Notes under the pieces: model-generated
Told to the model about the DNA's origin: nothing
Database searches by the model: none
What the model saw: only the letters and a program-made list of their open reading frames with translations
Translations under genes and position numbers: made by a program
NCBI GenBank assembly: GCA_037952775.1
Contig: JBANAY010000001.1
Span: forward strand, 6,262,001-6,326,000
DNA: 64,000 bases
Direction of reading: 5' to 3'
Source of the DNA: Clonostachys chloroleuca
Taxonomy: Eukaryota; Ascomycota; Sordariomycetes; Hypocreales; Bionectriaceae
In this document: in pieces, positions 10,391-20,615 of the stretch
Layout: each line of letters starts with the position of its first letter
Numbering within the stretch: position 1 is the stretch's first letter

Positions 10391-11913
10391 CTAGACAGCG
10401 GTTGGGTCCCTGTAATGTGCAATTTTTGCTTTATTACCTTCAGTGATGATTGCTGCTGAGGGACCACTTTCTTCATTAACGCTCGAGGATATTTTGTCGC
10501 TGTGAATATCTGCAATATCAAATTCTTTGACGGCAAGCCAGGTTGGATAGACGGATATGCCTGTATTTAATTGTTAGCCCTCTGTTCTCTCAACAAGTAA
10601 AACTAAATCGAAATTCGATGTTGTGCACCTAGAAGAATCGTGTTCACGGCTAGAGGAACTCGTCCGCCTTTCCACTCCTGTGAGTTGAGCCCATAGCTCA
10701 CAGCTTGCGCAAAGCTCTCCTGACCTCGCAGAATACCGGAAAACCGACTCAACTCAGAGATGTTATCCGTCTTAAGTGCTAGAAAGTAATAGAGCCAGTT
10801 TTGAAGTGCCTGACGTGCAAAGTCCCAGAGAAGGAGCACAAAGAAGCCTTCGACGAACCCGGCATCCTCCCAGTCCCAGGCAGGTTGCGTCCTCGTGTAT
10901 TTTTCCTGAATAACCCATCCGTAGACCCAGGCGACGACGTGGCACGCTACCACGTAATAAAATGCATATGTAACACGCTTCCTGACAGTTACTCGTTTGT
11001 AGTCGAGCCAGGTGCTAATCAGTTGTGAGGAGAGGAGAGTGCCAAAATTGCTCACAAAGCCGATGAGAGCGCGAGCGCGAACACCAAAATAATAAGTCTG
11101 AAAGTTTCCAGAATACTGATTAAAGTAAGCTGCCCAGAATATTGGCAACAGCAGCAAAATGTCTCTCCTGTTGCTCGCGCTCCAGAGCGCTTTGAATTCG
11201 GCCTTGAAGCTGCTCTCTGCTTTGATTATGATCTTGGACCCGTCTGCTCGTTGGACCTTTTCCGGCGGCGAGAGGAGGAGGGCTACCGGGGCAGCAATAC
11301 ACTGGAGCGCGACGAAAACAAGGTAAGTGGTGGCATCAACCTTTCCCTTCTTCTTGGCATTTACGTCGTGGTTGAGGGCAAGCACGATAGCCCCTCCCAC
11401 CAGCGGTCCTCCAGTGCGAAACCACAGCCAGATGTTCATATATCGCCCTCGCTTCGACGGCTCAGGATAGCCCAGGGCGACCGCTCCCTCACTCGCCCAG
11501 AACAACCCGGCCGATATGCCACAGGTGACGGCGCCAACGAGGACGAGCCATTCATTTCCATATCGATTGTTGGCATAGAGTCCGGCAGAGTAGACTGGAT
11601 AGCCGACCGCGCCCAAGAATAGAGTCCAGGCCAGTCCGATCCGATTAGCGATCGGGCCACCAAAGAGACAGAGAAAGCCCATGAGCCCAAAGACCAAGGA
11701 ATTGGCAGCATTGACAAGGTATGGGGATTGCGCTCCTCCTGCACCCAACGAGCTCATGGCGTTCCAGAGACCTGGCGCGAGGAACCCCACGGCGCCTATC
11801 ACGAACGCGTTGAACAGGGTCGTTCGATACCAGGTTCGCTTCTGTGGGAGCGAAATGATACTTGCGTCGTTGGGCAGCACGCCAGCGGCGGCTTCTCTGT
11901 CATCGCTGGCCAT
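10391..11913 (-). CDS. UNC93-like MFS membrane protein (DUF895-type)
   Basis: Polytopic MFS-fold protein of the UNC-93/DUF895 group, about 484 residues. Start is the ATG at 11911-11913. Exon 1 runs to 10629 and would stop soon after if read through. A GT donor at 10628-10627 and an AG acceptor at 10562-10561 splice it to exon 2 (10560-10391), in frame. Exon 2 adds a conserved-looking end, beginning ISVYPTWLAV and followed by a polar cytoplasmic tail. About 11-12 hydrophobic segments are visible, starting with FNAFVIGAVGFLAPG. Related fungal proteins are putative transporters of unknown substrate. It is convergent with the HET gene. It appears intact. A simple ORF call misses the last 56 residues. 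Confidence 0.85.
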
Positions 11914-13326
11914 TGTTGATGTTCCTCTTTCAGTTCAATTCAAGATGATCAAGCAGCGAGCGATAGTTTACCACGGGACAAGTTGGTTTAGAGCAGAAAG
12001 ATAACAGCGCCATGCCACAGTTGAGTGGTTTATTATTTCTGACCCTTTCTAAAGAATAAAATCGCGAATTACCAGTGCCGTCTTGAGGCCATTTCTTCGC
12101 AAGATGACACCATCGTGGAGTGCAAAGAATCCCTGCAAATTATGGACCAAACCATGCTAATTCCAAATTGAATGTGTGTGGTTTATGCTTCGAAGGCACC
12201 ACATGGTGCTGTTAGGTAGCATTGACGGCAAGATCATGCCGCTCACTGCCTTTTTAGTCGACACTAAGGACGAAGCTCGCAAGAGAATGGAGTTCCGACC
12301 ATTGGTTCGCTAACTGGAGGCATGTGTTCTACCTGTTTCCTATCCTTGCAATCCGAAATTTGCGTACTTTCTCGCCTGAACCACTAAGAGTATCATGATT
12401 ATTATTCTTCGGACTGTCGAGGGACGTCTGTCGCATCTATGATGTTACTGTATTCGTACAGGTATTAAATGTACTATACGTCCGGCTCTTACAAAGAAAA
12501 GCAATATATTCTGCGGAAATTCCGTCTAAAGTCCTTCCTCAATGTGTAATTCAGTTATGTGCCTCTTGGTTTATCTCTATCTTACTGTATCGAGCAGCTA
12601 TATCTTGTTAGATCTACTCCTGCTCGATAAAGAAAATTTCATCTGAGCTGATCCATACGCCCTGCTTGGGCCTCTTCCATAGCTCCTTGCCGTCCAGTAC
12701 GGCAGTTTCTCGCTGGAATGTGGTTCATAAAAGCCGATTGCATTATTGACGCCAAACAGTGTATAGCCTATGCCTAGTTATGCCTAACTCTGTGACTATG
12801 GACAGGGATTTTTATGCTATTCCTTGCTGCTAATGAAGAGATATATTAAAGATAATCTTGCCCTAATATTAGAATGGTCCTGTTGCTGCTCTTTTATATA
12901 TATGTGTGTGTGTATGTGTGTGTATATTGCTCATAAATACCAATAATGTAGCGGCTAACAGCGTGTGCAGCCCGCATGCGAGTGAATGCATGTGCATTGA
13001 ACATGGTGTACGGTAGGTGCAGGCCCATGCTGTTTAGTATTTTCACTCTGTCCACATCATAAGCACATAAATAGGTTAAGTGCGGTCAGTCAGGTGACCG
13101 ATTCGCTGGATACAGATGGAGCAACTGGATACTACCTCATAGATGTTCACTTTTGGGAACATAAGCAAATGCAGTGAATGAATGCTCTGGCTTCGGCAAA
13201 CTGAGCAGCTTCCTGCTCATCTCAAAAGTTGCATCGAAAAGAATAAAGCCGTGCAAAATACTCGAGGTTTCATTGTCTCACGTTTGACAGCTAAGCAAAT
13301 CTAGTCGGGCGATACCCGCACGACTG
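11914..13326. other. Long intergenic region upstream of TPR-CHAT
   Basis: About 1.4 kb without recognisable genes. It includes an alternating TG/TA microsatellite near 12893-12930. It is the promoter side of both the UNC93-like gene (minus) and the TPR-CHAT gene (plus). Confidence 0.5.
12893..12930. repeat. TG/TA microsatellite
   Basis: Short run of alternating TA and TG dinucleotides in the intergenic region upstream of the TPR-CHAT gene. Confidence 0.7.
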
Positions 13327-16300
13327 ATGGCACATTTACCCTCATCCAGTGGGCAAGCAAGCGGGAGCTGCAAGGAAGAACTAGGTGATGCCTATGAGAT
13401 CTACCGGCTCGGGTCCCTTTGCGTCACAAAGTATAGAAGAACCAAGGCGGCATCGGAACTACAAAGAGCCACCCAACACTTTCGAGACGCGTTATGTCGG
13501 ATGCCAACAGACCATCCTCGACGTCTGGTCGTGCTTGAAGACCTAAGTTCTAGTTACAGTGTCCTATTTCAAATAACAGGAGCACTAGATTATCTGGAGA
13601 AGGCGTCGCAGCTCAGCCAGGAAGTCGTCGACCACACCCCACGGAACCATCATGAACGTGTTCCTCGGTTATTGGATGCTGGAATCGATCATATGGATAT
13701 ATACAGTAACTTTGGTGACGCTGCGCACCTAGAACTAGCCCTTGAAGCGTTTTCCAAGGCACTCGATGCTGCAAAAGAGAATCATCCACGCCTCCACACC
13801 TGCAATTCAAGTCTAGCAATTGCATTCCGATACCGATTCTTCAAGGACGGCAACATGTTAGATCTAGACGCGGCTATCCAAAATTTTGAGCATGCCATTC
13901 GTCTGGTCACCGTCGACCATCACAAACGAGTACGCTGGCTTCAAGATGTTGCCGCGTGCTACGGGGAGCGGTTTCGGAAAACACAAGACATTGCAGAAAT
14001 CTCCCGTGCAATTGAAAGAGCTGAAGAGTCCCTCGAAACTGCAAAGGACGACTTACTGGCTCGAGCACGCGGCTATAGTATTCTTGGATCAAGCTACGGA
14101 CTGAAGGCTGAACAAACTGGTGCCATGCAGGATCTCGAGCTATGCATTCAAATGAGCCACCGTGCACTGGCGATAACACCGCCCGACTGCCCAAATAGAG
14201 CGCGTCGTCTACATATTCTCGGTGCATGTTACGGCACCAAATATGGTAGATTTGGGATGCCAAAGGATTTAGATATCTGCATTGAGAAATATCGAGAGGC
14301 GTTAGACAACACCCCACACGACAGTTCTGATCGTGGACTCCGGCTTTGTAGTTTAGGCGGTGCATATCTTGATAGATACCAAAGATTCAAGTCTTGGGAA
14401 GATCTGTATGACGCCATTGAAGGATTAGAGGAGGCTATTCAGGTTACAGTTACTCCAAGCGACCATCCTGACCGCGCTCGTCGCATCCACAGTCTCGGAA
14501 TTGCATGTCAAGAACGATATCTTGGAACAGGGAAGACAACAGATTTTGCTGTTGCTATTCAGTATCTAAAAGATGCACTCAACCTAACACCGGCCGATGA
14601 CTGCGACCGGCCCGCTCGCTTTGATACCCTAGGAAGCATTCATCATGCCCACTATAAAATACGTGGTGAGACAGCAGACCTTCTCAAAGCTCGAGACTAT
14701 TACCAAGAGGCGCTTCAAATTACCCCAATAGACCATCCTGATGAGAAACACAGGCTTGGCGGCCTCGCTACTTGTTATCACGACTTATTTCTAAGTGCTG
14801 GATCGTTCGCAGACATAGACTTGGCCATTGACAAATATCGAAAGGCGCTTGAGTTGACGCCAAGAGACAGCCCCATGGGCTGGTTTCGACTTCAAAATCT
14901 TGGGATGGCATACAGGGATAGATATAGGAAGAACAAGAATACAGAGGACCTGAAGGCATCAATCCAACATTACCAAGCAGGGCTTGACCACCCAACAGCC
15001 TTTGCAGCTGATCGATTAAAGTCTGGCCAGGATCTACTTATTATCTACGCTGATACCGACAATTGGACGTCTGGATATGAAATTGCCTGGAAAACATTGT
15101 CCCTAGTTCCACTAATTACTCCTCATGCCTTGAGAAATTCAGACAAGCAGGCTTTACTTATGAGCATCGTCGGCTTGTCATCAATAGCGGCAAGTGTTGC
15201 CTTGATGGCGAACAAATCCGTCTTTGACGCAATCTCGCTTCTGGAGCTTGGCCGTGGGATCATCATCGGCTCTTTGCACGATATGCAGACAGATGTCTTA
15301 GACTTGCGCCAAAGCCATTCCGACCTGGCGGAAGAATTTATCGAGCTTCAAGAGAAGCTACATGGCCCAAGCGCGTTGGCAACCTTTGACGAGCGCTACA
15401 AGGCAGGTCAGCGGTATGAAACGTTGCTTCAAAAAATCAGAGACTTGCCCGATTTCAGCGAGTTTTTCCTGTTCCCGGCGCAGGATAATATTAAAGCCGC
15501 CGCTGCTTCTGGTCCCATTGTCGTGATCAATGTTAGCACTTACAGGTGCGATGCTTTGCTCATCGAGCATCATCAGCTAAGAGTCTTGCCTCTCCCAGAC
15601 TTATCTCTAGAAGACATTAAGGGTCGTGCAGCTACCCTAACATCCCTCTCTACGGATACACTAGAGTGGCTTTGGGATACTGTTACTCGGCCAGTGCTGG
15701 AGGTTCTGGGACTTGATCAAGCGCCTGAGGACAGTTGGCCTCGCATATGGTGGATTCCAACAGGACCACTTACCAGCTTTCCTCTTCATGCGGCGGGCAA
15801 CTATAACGATGACTTATTCGACACAGTTCTCGACCGCGTAATTTCGTCATACAGCAGCTCTCTCAAGGAGATAATAAATAGCCGACGAAGGAATAAGACT
15901 CGCGATGTACCCATTGGCCCCAAAAAGGTGGTTTTGGTTGGCATGGAAGAAACGCCGGGCCAAAGCCGTCTCGAATTTGCGTCGCAAGAAGTCGAACAAA
16001 TCGCAAAGCTTTGCAACTTTTCTCAGTTCCATGTCAGCAGGCCTAAGAACCAACGAGAAGATGTCTTGGCTCAAGTCAATGGCTGTGACATTTTCCACTT
16101 TGCCGGCCATGGGATGAGTAACTTATCCAACCCACTGAGAAGCTCCCTACTCCTTTGCGACGGACCACTGACGGTGTCAAGGCTTCTTGAAACCGACCTG
16201 CGGATTCAAAGTCCATTCTTGGCCTATCTTTCCGCTTGTGGTACCGGTCAGGTGAAGCAAAGGCGGCTTGCGGACGAAGGAATTCACTTGATGAGCGCCT

Positions 16301-16653
16301 GTCAGGTCGCCGGCTTCCAACATGCCATTGGTAGTTTATGGGAAGTCAACGACGAGTCTTGCGTGCACATAGCCAATTCAACATATGAGTGGATCATCAA
16401 GCATAATCTAACCAATGCTTCTGTTTCCGAGGGACTTCATCATGCATGCAGGAAGCTACGGAATGAATGGATGTCTAAAAATTCACTCGAAGATGAACAG
16501 TCTCGGGAACCAGGCGTGAAAGTTTGGGACAAAGACCCATATTCTATTCAAAATGTCCTCCCAAGCATAAACCGGCCGAGAGACGCAAGGGATATCTTGT
16601 ATTGCGGTCATTCGCCGCTTCTCTGGGTTCCTTATGTCCATTACGGAGTCTGA
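13327..16653 (+). CDS. TPR-CHAT protein, predicted caspase-fold protease (1108 aa)
   Basis: Single-exon gene with two parts. Residues ~20-560 are about ten degenerate tetratricopeptide-type repeats of roughly 50 residues, each with a DHPDRARRLHxLG-like linker and an AI-x-x-x-x-AL helix. These are probable protein-sensing scaffolds. The C-terminal ~350 residues form a CHAT domain (caspase HetF associated with TPRs). Motif FHFAGHG places the catalytic His at residue 928, and SACGTG places the catalytic Cys at residue 971. They are followed by the conserved LMSACQVAGF and GSLWEVND segments, so the His-Cys dyad is intact. CHAT proteases in bacteria include the CRISPR-linked TPR-CHAT (Csx29) and gasdermin-activating proteases. 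In fungi their roles are mostly uncharacterised. The gene faces a PD-(D/E)XK-like gene tail to tail. A truncated relic of the same family lies at 39.1-40.9 kb. Role in cell death or allorecognition is inference; the family call is firm. Confidence 0.93.
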   Translation: MAHLPSSSGQASGSCKEELGDAYEIYRLGSLCVTKYRRTKAASELQRATQHFRDALCRMPTDHPRRLVVLEDLSSSYSVLFQITGALDYLEKASQLSQEVVDHTPRNHHERVPRLLDAGIDHMDIYSNFGDAAHLELALEAFSKALDAAKENHPRLHTCNSSLAIAFRYRFFKDGNMLDLDAAIQNFEHAIRLVTVDHHKRVRWLQDVAACYGERFRKTQDIAEISRAIERAEESLETAKDDLLARARGYSILGSSYGLKAEQTGAMQDLELCIQMSHRALAITPPDCPNRARRLHILGACYGTKYGRFGMPKDLDICIEKYREALDNTPHDSSDRGLRLCSLGGAYLDRYQRFKSWEDLYDAIEGLEEAIQVTVTPSDHPDRARRIHSLGIACQERYLGTGKTTDFAVAIQYLKDALNLTPADDCDRPARFDTLGSIHHAHYKIRGETADLLKARDYYQEALQITPIDHPDEKHRLGGLATCYHDLFLSAGSFADIDLAIDKYRKALELTPRDSPMGWFRLQNLGMAYRDRYRKNKNTEDLKASIQHYQAGLDHPTAFAADRLKSGQDLLIIYADTDNWTSGYEIAWKTLSLVPLITPHALRNSDKQALLMSIVGLSSIAASVALMANKSVFDAISLLELGRGIIIGSLHDMQTDVLDLRQSHSDLAEEFIELQEKLHGPSALATFDERYKAGQRYETLLQKIRDLPDFSEFFLFPAQDNIKAAAASGPIVVINVSTYRCDALLIEHHQLRVLPLPDLSLEDIKGRAATLTSLSTDTLEWLWDTVTRPVLEVLGLDQAPEDSWPRIWWIPTGPLTSFPLHAAGNYNDDLFDTVLDRVISSYSSSLKEIINSRRRNKTRDVPIGPKKVVLVGMEETPGQSRLEFASQEVEQIAKLCNFSQFHVSRPKNQREDVLAQVNGCDIFHFAGHGMSNLSNPLRSSLLLCDGPLTVSRLLETDLRIQSPFLAYLSACGTGQVKQRRLADEGIHLMSACQVAGFQHAIGSLWEVNDESCVHIANSTYEWIIKHNLTNASVSEGLHHACRKLRNEWMSKNSLEDEQSREPGVKVWDKDPYSIQNVLPSINRPRDARDILYCGHSPLLWVPYVHYGV

Positions 16654-17713
16654 ATTTGTTGGTAGTATTTAGTTGATTTGTGAGCTTTCTGGTTTATGCA
16701 GGGAATCATACAACAGTGAGAAGATTTGAGCGCACAATGATGCTTTGGAGATGTCCTCTTGCGCACTTCGGTATCATAATGCAAAATAGACCATATAAAA
16801 AGGTTAAACTACTCGCCGAATGGTCTTAACGCCCCGTCGAATCCATGGTTCAGATGATCTCGGGTCTCAACAATCAGCCGGGGGCGCAGCCAGCTAGCAT
16901 TACCATCATGACATCGTAATTATATACTTATTCTCAAGGACCACTAAGCAGGGTCAAAGAATGCGACATGCTAAGCTAAAGATTTTGTTCAATGGTAAAG
17001 ACTAACGGCAGACTACAGGATGCCGTCGCCAAGCACAACTCTCTAGAAGAGATCCGCAGAACTATTTTTCTTCTGATTCAAAGCTAGCGTATCAACGCCA
17101 GCACCTGCTTCAAGAGGAAGCCAATTATATCGATATTCTTTGAAGTCAGAGTATGTCCACCCATGTCTTCAGTGTCATATGAAGAGGCTGCTTTCGCAGA
17201 GAAGGCAGCCTTCAACCCGCAGAGTTTCCCTGTGAGCGACTATATAGAACCCATTTATGTCGCACCGATGGATTTGTCGTAAGCGAAGGATACTCCCTAG
17301 GCCTTCGCTTTAAGCAAGGAGAATTGCTGAGTACACGAGACGTGGTCAGGCTCTGTAGCGCAGCTGAGCTCTCATCTCTGAGCTCCGCTTGTAGGCGGCA
17401 ACTTACAGCGCGGACACAGCCAAGGGCCAACCAACAGCTGACCCGTCAACCATTTAAGTGTTGTGGGTATTAACTACACATGCTCTTGTGAAGAGTGGCA
17501 GTTGCAGGTGGCCACGGCGCACATATTTTCCCGGCCTTCAAGGGCACAGCTAAGCAGCTGCCTTCTAAAAAGCCGCGGTATGAGCGTGGGTACGCGAGAA
17601 TCCACGAGTGTTCCAACACAGAACTATTTGTACCCGAGTATAGGTGCCGTGCTGAGAGGACACCGCTTGATCGTTATCGTCCCTTGCCTGTTAACAGTTG
17701 GAACCCCGAGTAC
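16654..17713. other. Intergenic between TPR-CHAT and the nuclease-like gene
   Basis: About 1 kb. Short open frames exist but none has coherent composition, splice support or family signature. Confidence 0.5.
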
Positions 17714-19117
17714 TCATGGGCTTTGATTCGGGTCATGATTCGAGAGGACATGTTTCTGATACCAGGGCATGTAGAAGTCCGTTGCCCATCCTGCCAGGCG
17801 GCGAAGACCAGCGACAATCTGGTACGTCTTGAGAATGCTCTGCGTAGACCCAAACTCCTGCTCAATCCATAAGATGGTGCGATAAACTGTGATACTGGTG
17901 CCGTCTTCCAGAGTCGTGGCCTGAGGCTCCAACGTAGAAAAGACAAAGAGCCAGCGATGACCTTGTATGATTACTCCCGGGAGGAAACCGAGTTGGGACA
18001 AAGCCGCCTTCACAGCATCCGTGGTCGCTTCCTCGTCTGCCCCATCAGGCTGAGTCGACGTGATCATCGCCTTCACAGCGGACTGGAGAAACCTCCACTG
18101 CGCTGCATGCCATACACCCATCTGCAGCTGTGCCACGTCCAAATCCTTACCAGGACGTTTAGTTTCAATGCTCAGTGTGATGGGGCGTAGCTGAAGAGGC
18201 CTGTAATCGGTGTGGTTGACTATCTGAGTAACTGTGCGCTGAGCAAGTGCTCGGCGCGCTTGAGTATCGACGTCGGAATCATCAAAGAGGCAAAAGTCCG
18301 CCATCTTTTGCCTTGAAGAACAAGGTAGATAGTTCCTATGTGGCCGGGCGGTTGTACTGAAAATTCATTAGCCTCTAAGAACGATACGTCCTTTTCTCAT
18401 CATACGTACCATGACATGAAGTCGAAGGGCTGGACGGAGCCCCCCTAATCCTCTGAAGATGCTTTCAAGAAGCCAATGATGCACTTCCATGTTCCAGCTG
18501 AATTCTTCTTGGTCGGAATTAAAGCATTCCATCGCCCGCTCATGGACAGTATTAAGTTCTTGCCAGCTCGGCACGCGGCCAGGCAGAGTATCTACACCTT
18601 CATCCTTGAATGCAGAGCGCCAAGGTTTCGTATTCAGCCCTTGTTCCTGAAGGATCTGGATGACTTCGCTCTTCTTTTCATGCGGCAAGATGTCAATTCC
18701 CATGTCGATCTCAAGCAGCTCCTGCACCAAACTAGCGGCCGCGAGCGGAGGATGGTCGTTATCGAGCTGCTCGCACTCAAGTCCTCCGATATCCTAATTC
18801 AAACCCATGAATTGCCTTCGGGGCGATGAAGCTTGTGAACGGGTGTCTCCCTGCTGAGACGGTGGCAGCGAGATGGACGACAAAGAACTCAACTGAGAGC
18901 CTGTCCGCGCACCTTTAGCTTGGGGTGTTTTGTCGTCATCACCAATCCTTCTTCTTTTTGGCGTAGACGTATGCTCCATCCCGCTTGTGCCGCCCGCTGA
19001 GTACGGAGGAGTGAGTCGCTGGCGTCGTGATTTTCGCTTGCGCGGGGCTGCACAATCGCCTTGGGGGTGGTCCAGCACGTTCTCAAGCCAGAGATGGATT
19101 CGGCTATCGTCTAGCAT
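17714..19117 (-). pseudogene. PD-(D/E)XK nuclease-like domain protein, broken
   Basis: Fungal PD-(D/E)XK nuclease-like family (PF20516 type). The likely start is the ATG at 19115-19117, reading MLDDSRIHLWLENVL as is typical for the family. A basic/Ser-rich linker follows, then a helical segment (HHWLLESIFRGLGG) and the nuclease-like core with TTARPHRNYLP, MADFCLFDD and IETKRPGKD (E-x-K signature) before AQLQMGVWHAAQW. It ends at 17714. Two problems break it. An in-frame TAG at 18794-18796 is flanked by the same reading frame on both sides. In addition, the only good donor (GTACGT near 18411) and acceptor (TTTTCAG near 18361) do not keep phase. A CAG-to-TAG change would explain the first. It lies convergent to the TPR-CHAT gene. 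Catalytic activity has not been shown for most members of this fungal family. Confidence 0.7.
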
Positions 19118-20085
19118 GACGGAAAAGAAAAATGTTCCTCCAGGCACGGCATCGGTATGAAAGTAGCAATTTGGCTGGGCGAAGTGAGTTATTGGAAGCT
19201 GGAACTTCGAAGTGGAACAAAGATTACCATGGCAACGTGCAAGGATGATTAGTTCAATATGCTGTACGAAGCAGTGATTGGCCAGGATTTCTCGGCTCCG
19301 GGAACTCGGCTTCACTATAATCCGGATTCTCCCTACTCCAGCCACAAACGCAAGCCATCCGAGCAACAATGCTTGGTAAGCAGCAAACCCCACCCCCTAC
19401 CCTAGAGGTCAGGTAACATCAAGTGAAGGAGTTCAAGGCCAATTCAGCAACTGTTATAATCAACTTTCTTATGAGACATATATGAGCTATTCTATGTTTA
19501 TTCCCTTATCGAACTTTATTTTGAGTAGCCAAGACATAAGAGATGCTAAGTTCTATAGTAATCTCATTGAACGAGCTCAAGTCAAATTGCCTGCCAGAGA
19601 GTGCGCCACCTCAGCGCAAGCACTGTCATCCTCCCTTGTGACCGGGACTGTTCCAACTGCAAGCTCGATGGCCATTCATCACGATGCCTCCCATAGATCC
19701 TAATGTAATAAACTCTAGATAGCAACTGCTGCATTACGGATGCATTCCTCTTGGTAATTACATCATTGGTGGGATAAGTGGGACTCGAATTGCTAAATGG
19801 CAAAGCATCATTGGTTGACATAAAGCCCTTGAATGCATTCCGAACGGTCTTGACCAATCAAAAGGACTTTTGGTTCCAGCCAATCAAAATCTTGCAACGT
19901 GACGCGTCAATCTGGGACAAAGCGCGCTCATATTTCGTTTCCTACCTGAGTGTTCAGGGGACTATTGGCCAAGCTATAAATTTCTGTGACACCATCGAGG
20001 GAGCTAATGGGCGAGGACAGAGCAACCGGATATCATCGCATCCTATTAGAGTCGCATGTCGTCGGAACCCCTTACAGGCCACCAG
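19118..20085. other. Intergenic, no gene seen
   Basis: Open frames here (for example 19778-20140) have no ATG-led coherent protein and look incidental. The right end grades into the 43-base minisatellite. Confidence 0.45.
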
Positions 20086-20240
20086 CTACGGCTATTGCTC
20101 AGGACAGTTGGGTCGGCTTCGTAGCAATCGCTTGTCATGACTGAAGACAGGTCGTCAGGGCTACAGCAATCACAGGTCAGCAATACAGCAATTGCTCGTC
20201 TTGATGACGGACAGCTTGGTCAGCTACACAGCGATCGCTC
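20086..20240 (+). repeat. Degenerate ~43-base minisatellite, locus A
   Basis: Three to four imperfect head-to-tail copies of a roughly 43-base unit. The clearest full unit is 20120-20162 (starts CGTAGCAATCGC, ends CAGGTCGTCAGGGCT), followed by a shortened copy, another copy and a partial one. The same unit recurs at about 55571-55691. Open frames through it are repeat translation, not a supported gene. Confidence 0.7.
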
Positions 20241-20615
20241 GTATAGGATTTCAACTTCGCTACTAGAAGTGGAGACTACAGGTTTGACTTGGGCGAGTGT
20301 GCAACGGCCATTGATTGAACTTGGACGTTTACAGAGCCACATGCTACTTGAAAATGACCCCGCGCAGATTGCAGCAATCAATGAGCAGACATTGGCTCGC
20401 GGCCGGAAATGAAGGCCGGTGAATTACAGGAGCCTGTATTCTTATAGCTAGATAAAATTTACTACGGATGAACAGTAACCTAACCCTAAGTAATTAGACT
20501 ATGAAGGAGGAAAAGCGACCTGAAGATAGTGATACAAGTGACTATCAACTACTTAAGCGTAACAAGCTTGATCATTCTGATATCTTCTGTATAGGTAGTA
20601 TTCGCCTTAGGTAGC
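20241..20615. other. Intergenic, no gene seen
   Basis: AT-rich 3' flank of the MFS gene. The end of a repeat-derived open frame reaches 20412, without support as a gene. Confidence 0.45.

Noticed and set aside
13601..14417. Tandem repeat or CRISPR-like array within the TPR gene
   Set aside because: The periodicity is at protein level (about 50 residues) with little nucleotide identity, so it is a TPR array.
20137..20412. Open frame of 91 codons as a gene
   Set aside because: It runs through the 43-base minisatellite, has no splice or family support, and its apparent repeats are those of the DNA unit.
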